Notes: generated by a model from the letters alone, not told the origin. Shown: positions 1 to 7,626, numbered from the stretch's first letter. The stretch is DNA of 30,067 bases from CAYVUV01 sp964455095 (GCA_964455095.1 CAYVUV010000189.1:1-30067), one strand, 5' to 3'. Program-made: numbers and translations.

Positions 1-292
1 TGATGCGGGTATAGCCGCCCGCGCGGGTGCTGAAGCGCGGGGCGATGTCGGTAAACAGCTTGCTGACGACGCGACGGCTGCGCACGAAGGCCAGCGCCTG
101 CCGCCGGGCGTGCAGGGTACCGCGCTTGCCGAGCGTGATCATGCGCTCGGCGAACCGGCGCAGTTCCTTGGCCTTGGCGTCGGTGGTGTGGAGCTGCTCG
201 TGCAACAAGAGTGACGTGACCATGTTGCGGAACATCGCGCTGCGGTGGGCGCTGTCCCGGTTGAGCTTTCTTCCGCTGTTCAGATGTCGCAT
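1..292 (-). CDS. rplQ: 50S ribosomal protein L17 (3' end cut by window edge)
   Basis: Large-subunit protein L17, which sits near the polypeptide exit tunnel. The translation from the ATG at 292 begins MRHLNSGRKLNRDSAHR, the standard bacterial L17 start, and continues with the RNMVTSLLLHE and AKELRRFAERMITLGKRG segments. About 97 residues are present; the C-terminus lies beyond position 1 (bacterial L17 is usually 115-140 residues). A purine-rich GAGGGAGA site lies just upstream of the ATG. It is the last gene of the alpha operon, 47 nt after rpoA, which is its usual place. Confidence 0.96.
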   Translation of the reverse strand, partial: MRHLNSGRKLNRDSAHRSAMFRNMVTSLLLHEQLHTTDAKAKELRRFAERMITLGKRGTLHARRQALAFVRSRRVVSKLFTDIAPRFSTRAGGYTRI

Positions 293-339
293 GGTCTCCC
301 TCGTCTCTCACCGCCGGCCAGGTGCGAGCCCTGGCGCGG

Positions 340-1362
340 CTAGGCGCTTTCCTTCTCGCGCGCCAACCGCCGATCGAGCTCTTCGCGGTTGGGGAAGTTC
401 TCGATGCGCATACCGAAGTCGAGGCCCATCTCGCGCAGGATTTCCTTGATCTCATTCAGCGATTTGCGGCCGAAGTTCTTGGTCTTCAGCATCTCGGCTT
501 CCGAGCGCTGCACCAGCTCGCCGATGAACTTGATGTCGGCATTCTGCAGGCAGTTCGCCGAGCGCACCGACAGCTCCAGCTCGGCCACCGGCCGGAACAG
601 GTGCTCGTTGAGCGTCGGTTGCGACTCCTCGGCCAGCTCCGCCGCCTCGGCGGTGTCTTCGAAGTTGATGAAGATGCTGACCTGGTCCTGCATGATGCGG
701 GCGGCATAGGCGATCGCGTCGTCGGGACGGATGCTGCCGTCGGTCCACACCTCGATGGTCAGCTTGTCGTAGTCGGTACGCTGCCCGACGCGGGCGTTGG
801 TGACGGTGTAGTTCACCTTGCGGATGGGCGAAAAGATGGCGTCGATCGGAATCGTGCCCACCGGAGCGGATTCGTCCTTGTTGCGATCGGCCGAGACGTA
901 GCCGCGGCCGATCTTGATCGTCAGCTCGATGTCGACCGAGCCCTCCTTGGACAGGCTGGCGATATGGTGCTCCGGGTTCAACACCTCGACGTTCGGTCCC
1001 GCCTTGATGTCGCCGGCGCGGATGACGCCTTCGCCCTTGCTCTGGATGCGCGCGTGCGCCTCGAGACCGTCGTGCAGCTTGAGGCGCACTTCCTTGAGGT
1101 TGAGCACGATATCGGTGACGTCCTCGCGCACGCCGGGCAGTGTGGCGAACTCGTGCAACACGCCTTCGATCTTCACGGCGGTCACGGCCGCGCCCTGCAG
1201 CGACGACAGCAGCACGCGCCGCAGCGCGTTGCCGACGGTCGTGCCGTAGCCGCGTTCGAACGGCTCGGCGACGAACTTGCCGTAGTCGGCCGTCAGGTTC
1301 TTGTCTTCGACTTCCAAGCTCTGCGGCTTGATCAGTTCACGCCAGTTGCGGTGTGGCTGCAT
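340..1362 (-). CDS. rpoA: DNA-directed RNA polymerase subunit alpha
   Basis: Alpha subunit of RNA polymerase, 340 residues. It dimerises through its N-terminal domain to nucleate core assembly, and its C-terminal domain contacts UP elements and activators. The N-terminal domain shows the family segment GYGTTVGNALRRVLLSSL near residues 39-56. The C-terminal domain has VRSANCLQNADI followed by a helix-hairpin-helix region ending GRKSLNEIKEIL, the DNA-binding face equivalent to E. coli Arg265. The ATG at 1362 has a strong GGAGGG site 6 nt upstream. Length is close to the 325-345 usual in proteobacteria. It lies 25 nt after rpsD and 47 nt before rplQ. Confidence 0.98.
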   Translation of the reverse strand: MQPHRNWRELIKPQSLEVEDKNLTADYGKFVAEPFERGYGTTVGNALRRVLLSSLQGAAVTAVKIEGVLHEFATLPGVREDVTDIVLNLKEVRLKLHDGLEAHARIQSKGEGVIRAGDIKAGPNVEVLNPEHHIASLSKEGSVDIELTIKIGRGYVSADRNKDESAPVGTIPIDAIFSPIRKVNYTVTNARVGQRTDYDKLTIEVWTDGSIRPDDAIAYAARIMQDQVSIFINFEDTAEAAELAEESQPTLNEHLFRPVAELELSVRSANCLQNADIKFIGELVQRSEAEMLKTKNFGRKSLNEIKEILREMGLDFGMRIENFPNREELDRRLAREKESA

Positions 1363-1387
1363 TAAAAACCCTCCACGTCGCGCGCGG

Positions 1388-2014
1388 TCACTTGGAGTAC
1401 AGCTCGATGATGAGCTTCTCGTTGATTGGCATCGTCAACTCGGCGCGGGCCGGCAGCGCCTTGACGCGGCCCGACAGACCTTCGCGGTTGACCTCGAGCC
1501 AGTCGGGCGTGCCGCGGTGCTCGGCCTGCGCCAGGGCCTCTTGAATGCGGACGACCTCGCGGCTCCGCTCGCGCACGGCGACCACGTCGCCCGGCTTGAG
1601 CAGGATCGAGGGGATGTCCACTTTGCGCCCGTTGACGGAGAAGTGGGCGTGCCGCACGAGCTGCCGCCCTTCGGAACGCGAGGTCGAGAAGCCCATGCGA
1701 TAGACCATATTGTCGAGCCGGCGTTCGAGGAGCTGCAGCAGCGTCTCACCAGTGATGCCCCGCGAGCGTTCGGCCATCTCGAAGTAACGGCGGAACTGGC
1801 CCTCGAGCAGGCCGTAGATCCGCTTCACCTTCTGCTTCTCGCGCAGCTGGACGGCATACTCGGAGAACTTCGGGCGCCCCTGCCCGTGCACACCGGGCGG
1901 GTAGTTGCGGCGCTCGATCGCGCACTTGTCCGTGTAGCACCGCTCGCCCTTGAGGAACAGCTTCAACCCCTCGCGGCGGCAGAGCCGGCATACTGAATCA
2001 GTGTAACGCGCCAA
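1388..2014 (-). CDS. rpsD: 30S ribosomal protein S4, zinc-binding form, TTG start
   Basis: Primary 16S-rRNA-binding assembly protein S4, 208 residues. The N-terminal region keeps four cysteines, C9, C12, C26 and C31, so this is the zinc-binding (C+) form; an S4 RNA-binding domain follows at roughly residues 98-160. The start must be the TTG at 2014: the conserved N-terminus MARYTDSVCRLC begins there, no ATG or GTG lies nearby in frame, and an excellent AAGGAGG site ends 8-9 nt upstream (about 2023-2030). In E. coli S4 represses the alpha operon. The weak start codon paired with a strong ribosome site may tune S4 output, which is inference. Confidence 0.97.
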   Translation of the reverse strand: MARYTDSVCRLCRREGLKLFLKGERCYTDKCAIERRNYPPGVHGQGRPKFSEYAVQLREKQKVKRIYGLLEGQFRRYFEMAERSRGITGETLLQLLERRLDNMVYRMGFSTSRSEGRQLVRHAHFSVNGRKVDIPSILLKPGDVVAVRERSREVVRIQEALAQAEHRGTPDWLEVNREGLSGRVKALPARAELTMPINEKLIIELYSK

Positions 2015-2045
2015 TGGACTATACCTCCTTGAAAACGCTGCGCAC

Positions 2046-2462
2046 TTAGACGCGCCGCCGCTTGGGAGCGCGGCAGCCGTTGTGTGGGATCGGCGTCACG
2101 TCGCGGATCACCGTGATGGCAAACCCGGCGCTTTGCAGCGACCGCAGGGCCGACTCACGACCGGAGCCGGGGCCCTTGACGTGCACCTGCACCGTGCGCA
2201 CGCCCGAGTCCATCGCCTTCTTCGCCGCAGCATCGGCCGCCATCTGGGCGGCGAACGGCGTGCCCTTGCGCGATCCCTTGAAGCCGACCGAGCCAGCGCT
2301 CGACCAGGCGACGACATTGCCGACCTGGTCGGTGATCGTCACCAGGGTGTTGTTGAACGTCGAGTGGATGTGCACGACGCCCTCGCTGACGATGCGCTTC
2401 GCCTTCTTGCGCTTGGGGGCCTTCTCCGTCGGCTTCGGCGCCGCGCCTTCCTTCTTCGCCAT
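2046..2462 (-). CDS. rpsK: 30S ribosomal protein S11
   Basis: Platform protein of the small subunit, 138 residues, lining the mRNA exit region near the E site. After a Lys/Pro-rich N-terminal tail of about 20 residues, the family core is clear: GVVHIHSTFNNTLVTITD, then GFKGSRKGTPFAAQ, VHVKGPGSGRESALR, and the C-terminal block DVTPIPHNGCRAPKRRRV. Length is slightly above the usual 129 because of the tail. The start is the ATG at 2462. It lies 17 nt after rpsM and 31 nt before rpsD, the standard alpha-operon order. Confidence 0.98.
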   Translation of the reverse strand: MAKKEGAAPKPTEKAPKRKKAKRIVSEGVVHIHSTFNNTLVTITDQVGNVVAWSSAGSVGFKGSRKGTPFAAQMAADAAAKKAMDSGVRTVQVHVKGPGSGRESALRSLQSAGFAITVIRDVTPIPHNGCRAPKRRRV

Positions 2463-2479
2463 GATTACTCCTCAGCCGC

Positions 2480-2860
2480 TCAACCCTTGGAGGGCGCGGG
2501 CTTCTTGCCGGCGATCGCCCGCCGCGGGCCCTTGCGGGTGCGGGCGTTGCTGTGCGTGCGCTGGCCGTGCACCGGCAGGTTGCGCCGATGGCGCAAGCCC
2601 CGATAGGTGCCGAGGTCCATGTGGCGCTTGATGTTGATCGCCACCTCGCGGCGCAGATCGCCCTCGACCTTGTAGCCGTCGAGCACCTGGCGAATCTTCA
2701 CGACTTCATCGTCGTTCAGCTCGTCGCTTTTCTTGTTGTGATCGACTTTGGCCTTCTCAAGGATCTCCTTGGCCAGCGAGCGACCGATGCCGTACAGGTA
2801 CGTCAGCGCCACTTCCACGCGTTTGTTGCGTGGCAAATCTACTCCGGCGATACGCGCCAT
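2480..2860 (-). CDS. rpsM: 30S ribosomal protein S13
   Basis: Small-subunit head protein, 126 residues, forming intersubunit bridges with L5 and contacting P-site tRNA through its basic tail. It starts MARIAGVDLPRNKRVEVALTY and includes a helix-two-turns-helix core and the signature GTYRGLRHRRNLPVHGQRT, followed by the Lys/Arg-rich C-terminus. The ATG at 2860 is preceded by GGAG 7 nt upstream. It follows rpmJ after 16 nt and precedes rpsK by 17 nt, as the first S protein of the alpha operon. Confidence 0.98.
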   Translation of the reverse strand: MARIAGVDLPRNKRVEVALTYLYGIGRSLAKEILEKAKVDHNKKSDELNDDEVVKIRQVLDGYKVEGDLRREVAINIKRHMDLGTYRGLRHRRNLPVHGQRTHSNARTRKGPRRAIAGKKPAPSKG

Positions 2861-2876
2861 AGCTCAGCTCCCGTTC

Positions 2877-2990
2877 CTAGCCCTGGCGCTGCTTGTGGCG
2901 AGGATTCTCACACACCACGCGCAGCACGCCTTCTCGTCGAATGACCTTACAGTTCTTACACAACTTCTTGACCGACGCTCTGACCTTCAC
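2877..2990 (-). CDS. rpmJ: 50S ribosomal protein L36, zinc-binding form
   Basis: Small zinc-ribbon protein of the large subunit, 37 residues. Translating from the GTG at 2990 gives MKVRASVKKLCKNCKVIRRE and a tail ending RHKQRQG before a TAG at 2877. The zinc ligands C11, C14, C27 and H32 are all present, so this is the C+ form. A GAAGGAG ribosome site lies about 6 nt upstream of the GTG. It sits between adk and rpsM. In many genomes map and infA lie just upstream of rpmJ, but here only 37 nt separate it from adk. Confidence 0.95.
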   Translation of the reverse strand: MKVRASVKKLCKNCKVIRREGVLRVVCENPRHKQRQG

Positions 2991-3027
2991 GGTTCACTCC
3001 TTCACGGCCGCCCGACGCATCCAGCGC

Positions 3028-3681
3028 TCAAGCGGCCCGGCCATCCACCGAGGCCATGATGCGGCTCAGCACCTGCTGGACCTCGCCGACGCCGTCGATC
3101 TCGCGCAACCGACCGCGGTCGCGGTAGTACACGCAGAGCGGCGCCGTGGCGCGCTCGTAGACCTCGAGGCGGGCGCGGACCGTCTCTTCCCGATCGTCCT
3201 CGCGCTGGACCAGCGCCCCGCCACAGCGCCCGCACACCCCCGGCTGGGCCGGCGGATCGAACGCCAGGTGGTACATCGCGCCGCACTCGCCGCAGGTGCG
3301 CCGGCCGGCCAGACGCAGCACCAGCTCCTCGCGCGGCACGCGCAGGTACCAGACGTGGTCGACCCCCAGGCTCTGGCGGCCCAGCATGTCGGCCAACACC
3401 TCGGCCTGGGCGACATTGCGCGGAAACCCGTCGAGCAAAAAGCCGCTCGCGCAGTCGTCCTGTCGCACTCGATGTTCGATGATGCCAATCACAAGATCGT
3501 CCGGTACCAATTCTCCGCGGTCCATATACCGCTTCGCCACGCCACCCAGCTCGGTTCCACTCACGACTGCCTTGCGCAGCAAGTCGCCGGTCGAGACATG
3601 CGGGATTCTCAAGCGTTCTTTGATCAACTTCGCCTGGGTGCCCTTTCCGGCGCCCGGGGGCCCTAGCAGAATAACCCGCAT
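3028..3681 (-). CDS. adk: Adenylate kinase, zinc-lid type
   Basis: Cytosolic enzyme catalysing ATP + AMP = 2 ADP, 217 residues. It shows the P-loop GPPGAGKGT (residues 7-15), the AMP-binding segment around STGDLLR (30-36), the DGFPRN motif (84-89) and a long LID domain. The LID carries four cysteines, C130, C133, C150 and C153, in CX2C pairs, so it is the zinc-structured lid seen in Gram-positives and many deltaproteobacteria rather than the E. coli lid. The conserved N-terminus MRVILLG fixes the ATG at 3681. No convincing Shine-Dalgarno sequence precedes it. It follows secY after 141 nt. Confidence 0.97.
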   Translation of the reverse strand: MRVILLGPPGAGKGTQAKLIKERLRIPHVSTGDLLRKAVVSGTELGGVAKRYMDRGELVPDDLVIGIIEHRVRQDDCASGFLLDGFPRNVAQAEVLADMLGRQSLGVDHVWYLRVPREELVLRLAGRRTCGECGAMYHLAFDPPAQPGVCGRCGGALVQREDDREETVRARLEVYERATAPLCVYYRDRGRLREIDGVGEVQQVLSRIMASVDGRAA

Positions 3682-3702
3682 CGCGAAATGGGTGCCGGGC
3701 GC

Positions 3703-3789
3703 TCAGCGGCGCTTCCCGTTCCTCATTGCGCGACCAGGCCCGGCGCGTGTCGCATCGGGCCCGCCGCGATGCCCGTACACCAACGCCAT
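3703..3789 (-). CDS. Possible 28-codon leader ORF between secY and adk
   Basis: A short ORF in the 141-nt secY-adk gap. The ATG at 3789 has an AGAGGA ribosome-site-like sequence a few nucleotides upstream. The reading frame encodes a basic 28-residue peptide beginning MALVYGHRGG and ending RNGKRR at a TGA. The stop lies seven codons before, and in the same frame as, the adk ATG. Adk itself lacks a visible ribosome site, so translational coupling is conceivable. The peptide resembles no family I know, and chance ORFs of this size are common in high-G+C DNA. Confidence 0.18.
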   Translation of the reverse strand: MALVYGHRGGPDATRAGPGRAMRNGKRR

Positions 3790-3822
3790 TGCCGTCCTCT
3801 CAGCCGTGTCCGCACCCGCTTC

Positions 3823-5133
3823 CTACCCGCGCCGTCCGCGCAAGCGGCCCTTGCGCATGAATCCCTGGTAGCTGCGCGTCAACATGTGCGTTTCGATCTG
3901 CGCCACCGTGTCGAGCGCCACACCGACCACGATCAACAGCGCCGTGCCGCCGAAGAAGAAGGGGACGTTGAAGCGGGCGATCAGGATCGTCGGCAGCACG
4001 CAGACCAGCGACACGTACAGGGCGCCGACCAGCGTGATGCGCACCAACACCCGGTCGATGAACTCCGCTGTGCGCTGCCCCGGGCGGATACCGGGAATGA
4101 ACCCGCCGAACTTCTTCATGTTCTCGGCCACGTCGCCGGTATTGAACGTCACTGCCGTATAGAAATAGCAGAAGAAGATGATCAACCCGACGTACACCAG
4201 GTTGTACACGGCCGCCCCCGGCGCCAGGTAGCTGGCGGCGGCCTCCGCCCAGGGATGCTCGACGAAGCTGGCGATGGTGGCCGGAAAGACGAGCAGCGAG
4301 GAGGCAAAGATCGGCGGAATGACGCCGGCGGTGTTGATCTTGAGCGGCAAATGCGAGCTCTGCCCGCCGTACATGCGCCGGCCGACGACGCGCTTCGCGT
4401 ACTGCACCGGGATGCGGCGTTGGCCGCGCTCGACGAAGATGATCAGCGCGATGGTGGCCACCATGAACACGACCAGCACCAGCAGCAACAGCGGGCTCAG
4501 CGCGCCTTCGCGCACGAACTGCGCGGTGGTCACCGCCGCCGACGGGAGGGCGGCGACGATGCCGGCGAAGATGATCAGCGAGATGCCGTTGCCGATGCCG
4601 CGCTCGGAGATCTGCTCGCCCAGCCACATGATGAACGCGGTGCCGGAGCTGAGGGTGATGATGGTCATGATGCGAAACGCCCAGCCCGGATCGAGCACGA
4701 CCTGCGCGCCACCGGGGGCGGAGATCTTCTCCAACCCGATGCTGATGAACAGGCTCTGGATGATCGACAGCAACACGGTGCCGTAGCGCGTGTACTGGGT
4801 GATCTTGCGCCGGCCCGCTTCGCCCTCTTTCGAGAGGCGCTCGAGGTGCGGCACCACCACGGTCATCAACTGCAGGATGATCGAGGCGCTGATGTACGGC
4901 ATGATGCCGAGGGCAAAGATCGAGAACTGCTCCAGCGCCCCGCCCGACATGAGGTTGACGAAGCCGAGGACGGAGTTGCGCACCTGCTCGAAGAACTCGG
5001 CCAGCGCCTTGCCGTCGATCCCCGGCGTCGGAATCGCCACGCCGACGCGGTACACCGCGAGCATGGCGAAGCTGAACAGCAACCGGCGGCGCAACTCCGG
5101 AATGCGCCCGGCGTTCTGGAACCCTTCAAGCAC
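3823..5133 (-). CDS. secY: Sec translocon channel subunit SecY
   Basis: Integral membrane protein forming the SecYEG protein-conducting channel, 436 residues from the chosen start; the family is about 430-445. Hydrophobic segments recur throughout, and recognisable SecY blocks include RRRLLFSFAMLAVYRVG (first transmembrane segment), the plug and second-segment region around NLMSGGALEQFSIFALGIMPYISA, and FNTGDVAENMKKFGGFIPGIRPG in the cytoplasmic loop. The start is the GTG at 5133, which overlaps the rplO stop by 8 nt and gives the conserved LEGFQNAGRIPELRRR N-terminus; a longer in-frame extension into rplO is rejected. The overlap suggests coupled translation with L15, as is usual in spc operons. 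Its partner secE is at 29432-29653. Confidence 0.97.
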   Translation of the reverse strand: MLEGFQNAGRIPELRRRLLFSFAMLAVYRVGVAIPTPGIDGKALAEFFEQVRNSVLGFVNLMSGGALEQFSIFALGIMPYISASIILQLMTVVVPHLERLSKEGEAGRRKITQYTRYGTVLLSIIQSLFISIGLEKISAPGGAQVVLDPGWAFRIMTIITLSSGTAFIMWLGEQISERGIGNGISLIIFAGIVAALPSAAVTTAQFVREGALSPLLLLVLVVFMVATIALIIFVERGQRRIPVQYAKRVVGRRMYGGQSSHLPLKINTAGVIPPIFASSLLVFPATIASFVEHPWAEAAASYLAPGAAVYNLVYVGLIIFFCYFYTAVTFNTGDVAENMKKFGGFIPGIRPGQRTAEFIDRVLVRITLVGALYVSLVCVLPTILIARFNVPFFFGGTALLIVVGVALDTVAQIETHMLTRSYQGFMRKGRLRGRRG

Positions 5134-5578
5134 CGGTGATGACCTCGACCTGGCCCCCGGCCGCTTCGATGCGCTGGCGGGCGGCACCACTGAAAGCATG
5201 CGCCTTGACGGTGAATGCCTGCGTCAGCTCACCTTCGGCGAGAATCTTGACCGGCACGCCCTTGCGCACCAGGCCCGCCGCCAGCAGCGCGGCCGGATCG
5301 ACCATGCTCTGGCCGGCGAAGCGCGCCATGAGCTGCTTCAAGTTGACGACCGCGAACGTGCGATGGGACTGGCTGCGAAAGCCGCGCTTCGGCAAGCGCC
5401 GCTGCAGGGGCATCTGGCCGCCTTCGTAGCCCGGCGGCGTATTACCGCCCGAACGCGCCGCACGGCCCTTGTGGCCCTTGCCGGCCGTCTTGCCGGTGCC
5501 CGAGCCGGGCCCGCGGCCGATGCGCTTGCGGTTCTTGGTCGCGCCCTTGGACGGCGAAAGGTTGCTGAGATCAATCAC
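5126..5578 (-). CDS. rplO: 50S ribosomal protein L15
   Basis: Large-subunit protein, 150 residues, acting late in 50S assembly. The N-terminal glycine- and basic-rich extension is typical (RKRIGRGPGSGTGKTAGKGH, then RSGGNTPPGYEGGQMPLQRR), followed by a globular domain ending GGQVEVITGA. The start is the GTG at 5578, one nucleotide after the rpmD TAA, with GGAG about 8 nt upstream inside the rpmD end. Its last 8 nt overlap the start of secY. Confidence 0.97.
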   Translation of the reverse strand: MIDLSNLSPSKGATKNRKRIGRGPGSGTGKTAGKGHKGRAARSGGNTPPGYEGGQMPLQRRLPKRGFRSQSHRTFAVVNLKQLMARFAGQSMVDPAALLAAGLVRKGVPVKILAEGELTQAFTVKAHAFSGAARQRIEAAGGQVEVITGA

Positions 5579-5579
5579 G

Positions 5580-5765
5580 TTACGACTCCACGCGCACCAG
5601 GTGCGCTACCTTGCCGATCATCCCGCGGGTTGGCGGATCGTTGCGCACCACGACGGTCTTCCCCACCCGCGTCAGGCCGAGGCCGCGCAGATTCTGGCGC
5701 TGGCGCTGCGTTTGCCCGATCGGGCTCGCCACCAGCGTCACCTTCACTGTGCTCGGTTCGCCCAT
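5580..5765 (-). CDS. rpmD: 50S ribosomal protein L30
   Basis: Small large-subunit protein, 61 residues, with the single ferredoxin-like fold of bacterial L30. The core VKVTLVASPIGQTQRQRQNL, GLTRVGKTVVVRNDPPTRGM and IGKVAHLVRV is intact. The ATG at 5765 lies 7 nt after the rpsE stop. It sits between rpsE and rplO, the standard spc position. Confidence 0.97.
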   Translation of the reverse strand: MGEPSTVKVTLVASPIGQTQRQRQNLRGLGLTRVGKTVVVRNDPPTRGMIGKVAHLVRVES

Positions 5766-5772
5766 GTGCTCC

Positions 5773-6291
5773 TCACGCCGTCAGCTCTTCGACCGTCTTG
5801 CCGCGTCGCGCCGCCACGTCTTCCGGCGTCTGCAGCTGCTGCAGCGCCGCGACCGTGGCCTTCACCATGTTGTGCGGGTTGTTCGATCCGAGGCATTTGG
5901 TCAACACGTCGCGCACCCCGGCCAACTCGACCACCGCGCGCACGCCGCCGCCGGCGATGACGCCGGTGCCTTCGGTCGCCGGACGCAGCATGACGTGCCC
6001 GGCGCCGTAGCGACCCTTGACCTCGAACGGAATGCTGCCGTTCACGATCGGCACCTTCACCAACGCCTTCTTCGCCGCCTCGATGGCCTTGCGAATTGCC
6101 TCCGGCACTTCCTTCGCCTTGCCCAGACCGTACCCGACGCGGCCATTGAAGTCGCCCACCACCACCAGCGCGCCAAAGCTGAAGCGCCGGCCGCCCTTCA
6201 CCACCTTGGCGACGCGGTTGATGTGGACCACCTTCTCCTTGAACTCCACGCCTTGAATTTCGATTCGCTCTCGACCACGCCCTAGCGCCAT
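5773..6291 (-). CDS. rpsE: 30S ribosomal protein S5
   Basis: Small-subunit protein at the mRNA entry tunnel, 172 residues, with roles in fidelity and mRNA unwinding. The N-terminal dsRBD-like domain contains the spectinomycin-associated loop NRVAKVVKGGRRFSF near residues 25-39 and the following GDFNGRVGYGLGKAKEVPEA. The C-terminal domain contains the block around VMLRPATEGTGVIAGG. No substitution is obvious in the loop. The ATG at 6291 follows rplR by 10 nt. Confidence 0.98.
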   Translation of the reverse strand: MALGRGRERIEIQGVEFKEKVVHINRVAKVVKGGRRFSFGALVVVGDFNGRVGYGLGKAKEVPEAIRKAIEAAKKALVKVPIVNGSIPFEVKGRYGAGHVMLRPATEGTGVIAGGGVRAVVELAGVRDVLTKCLGSNNPHNMVKATVAALQQLQTPEDVAARRGKTVEELTA

Positions 6292-6301
6292 ACGCGTCTC
6301 C

Positions 6302-6655
6302 TCAACACTTCAGTCCGGCGGCGCGTGCGCCTTCGGCGACTTCTTTCACGCGACCGTGAAACAAGAAGCCGTTGCGATCGAACACGACCTCGCGGATGTT
6401 GCGCTCTTGGCAAAGCTGAGCGATGAGCTCGCCGATGCGCCGGGCCGCGGCGCGATTGCCGGTCGGCGTCCCTTCCAGCTTCATCGTCGAAGCCGCGGCC
6501 AGCGTGCGGCCAGTCTCGTCGGAGATGACCTGTGCGTAGATATGCCGGTTCGAGCGGTACACCGACAGCCGCGGGCGCTGATCGGTGCCTTGCACCCGCC
6601 GCCGCACCCGCGTTTGCCGGCGCTGCCGCGCGATCGTCTTGATTGCCGTCGCCAT
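6302..6655 (-). CDS. rplR: 50S ribosomal protein L18
   Basis: 5S-rRNA-binding protein, 117 residues, working with L5 to load 5S rRNA. It has a basic N-terminus (ARQRRQTRVRRRVQGT), the core RPRLSVYRSNRHIYAQVISD, and the C-terminal VVFDRNGFLFHGRVKEVAEGAR block ending AGLKC. The ATG at 6655 is 6 nt after the rplF stop. It sits in standard order between rplF and rpsE. Confidence 0.97.
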   Translation of the reverse strand: MATAIKTIARQRRQTRVRRRVQGTDQRPRLSVYRSNRHIYAQVISDETGRTLAAASTMKLEGTPTGNRAAARRIGELIAQLCQERNIREVVFDRNGFLFHGRVKEVAEGARAAGLKC

Positions 6656-6661
6656 GTTTTC

Positions 6662-7210
6662 CTACCTTCCGCCGGCCCCGGCGGCTTTGCCGGCCTTGCG
6701 GCGAATGTGCTCGTTCGCGTACTTGATGCCCTTGCCCTTGTAGGGCTCGGGCGGACGCAGGGCGCGAATCTGCGCGGCGACCTCGCCCAGCACTTGCCGG
6801 TTGTTGCCCTCGAGGGTCAGCAACGTCTGCTTGTCCACCTTGGCCTGTACGCCCTCGGGCAACTGATAGAGAATCGGATGGGAGTAGCCGAGACTGAGCT
6901 GGACGGCCGCCCCCTTGACCTCGGCGCGATAGCCGACGCCGACGATCTCGAGTGCCTGGGTGAAGCCCGTGGTGAGCCCGACGACGGTGTTCGCCAGCAG
7001 GTTGCGCGTCAGGCCGTGCAGCGAGCGGACCGCGTTGTCGTCGCCTTCGCGGGTCACGGTGAGCTGGCCATCGGCCAGCTTCACGGCGATGCGCGGCGGG
7101 ATCGCGTGCTGGGCGCGGCCCTTCGGCCCTTCGATGTGCAGGACGTCGCCGTCCTGGCGCACCTTCACGCTACTGGGAACTGGGATGGGAAGTCTTCCAA
7201 CGCGGGACAT
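6662..7210 (-). CDS. rplF: 50S ribosomal protein L6
   Basis: Large-subunit protein near the factor-binding site and sarcin-ricin loop, 182 residues with two L6 repeats. It starts MSRVGRLPIPVPSSVKV at the ATG at 7210. An upstream extension of 14 codons is open but does not match the family, so it is excluded. The C-terminal repeat carries the signature LRPPEPYKGKGIKYANEHIR followed by a KAGKAAG tail. A weak GGTAGG ribosome site precedes it, 7 nt after rpsH. Confidence 0.97.
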   Translation of the reverse strand: MSRVGRLPIPVPSSVKVRQDGDVLHIEGPKGRAQHAIPPRIAVKLADGQLTVTREGDDNAVRSLHGLTRNLLANTVVGLTTGFTQALEIVGVGYRAEVKGAAVQLSLGYSHPILYQLPEGVQAKVDKQTLLTLEGNNRQVLGEVAAQIRALRPPEPYKGKGIKYANEHIRRKAGKAAGAGGR

Positions 7211-7217
7211 AGTTTGC

Positions 7218-7616
7218 CTACCACACCGAGCAGAGCAGCTCGCCGCCAACATTGCGGCGCACCGCTTCGCGGTCGACCAGGATGCCGAGCGGGGTCGACA
7301 AGACGTTGATGCCCATGCCGCGGCGCACCGACGGCATCTCCTTGGCTCCGACGTACACGCGCAGGCTCGGCCGGCTGATGCGCTTGATGCCCGTGATCAC
7401 CGACCGCTGGCCGGCATCGTAGCGCAGCCAGATGCGCAGGTCCTTCTTGCCCTCGGTCTCGATCAGGCTGGACTCGCGCAGAAAGCCCTCGGCGATCAGC
7501 ACGCGCACGACGTGTTCCTTGATCACCGACCAGGGGCAGTCGACATAGTCCTTGCGCGCCTGGGCACCGTTGCGCACGCGGGTCAACAAATCGGCAATCG
7601 GATCGGTCATCGACAT
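7218..7616 (-). CDS. rpsH: 30S ribosomal protein S8
   Basis: Primary 16S-rRNA-binding protein of the central domain, 132 residues; in E. coli it also represses the spc operon by binding mRNA near rplE. It starts MSMTDPIADLLTRVRNG, and the C-terminal signature around KEMPSVRRGMGINVLSTPLGILVD is intact. The ATG at 7616 is favoured over the ATG at 7610 because a GAGG site lies 8-9 nt before it. It follows rpsN by 10 nt. Confidence 0.97.
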   Translation of the reverse strand: MSMTDPIADLLTRVRNGAQARKDYVDCPWSVIKEHVVRVLIAEGFLRESSLIETEGKKDLRIWLRYDAGQRSVITGIKRISRPSLRVYVGAKEMPSVRRGMGINVLSTPLGILVDREAVRRNVGGELLCSVW

Positions 7617-7626
7617 AACGGGGTCC

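Noticed and set aside
317..335. 6-bp inverted repeat (GCCAGG/CCTGGC) between rpoA and rplQ as a terminator
   Set aside because: The stem is short and has no T tract after it in the transcription direction, and rplQ follows directly with a good ribosome site.
3682..3705. TGA read-through joining the 28-codon ORF to adk
   Set aside because: Adk has its canonical N-terminus at the ATG at 3681, and there is no sign of a selenocysteine or recoding element. In-frame alignment alone is a one-in-three chance.
7211..7252. N-terminal extension of rplF by 14 codons, and similar extensions of rpsS, rplE, rpsL and secY
   Set aside because: Each extension lies in or reaches into the preceding gene or spacer and does not match the family N-terminus, whereas the downstream start gives the conserved N-terminus.
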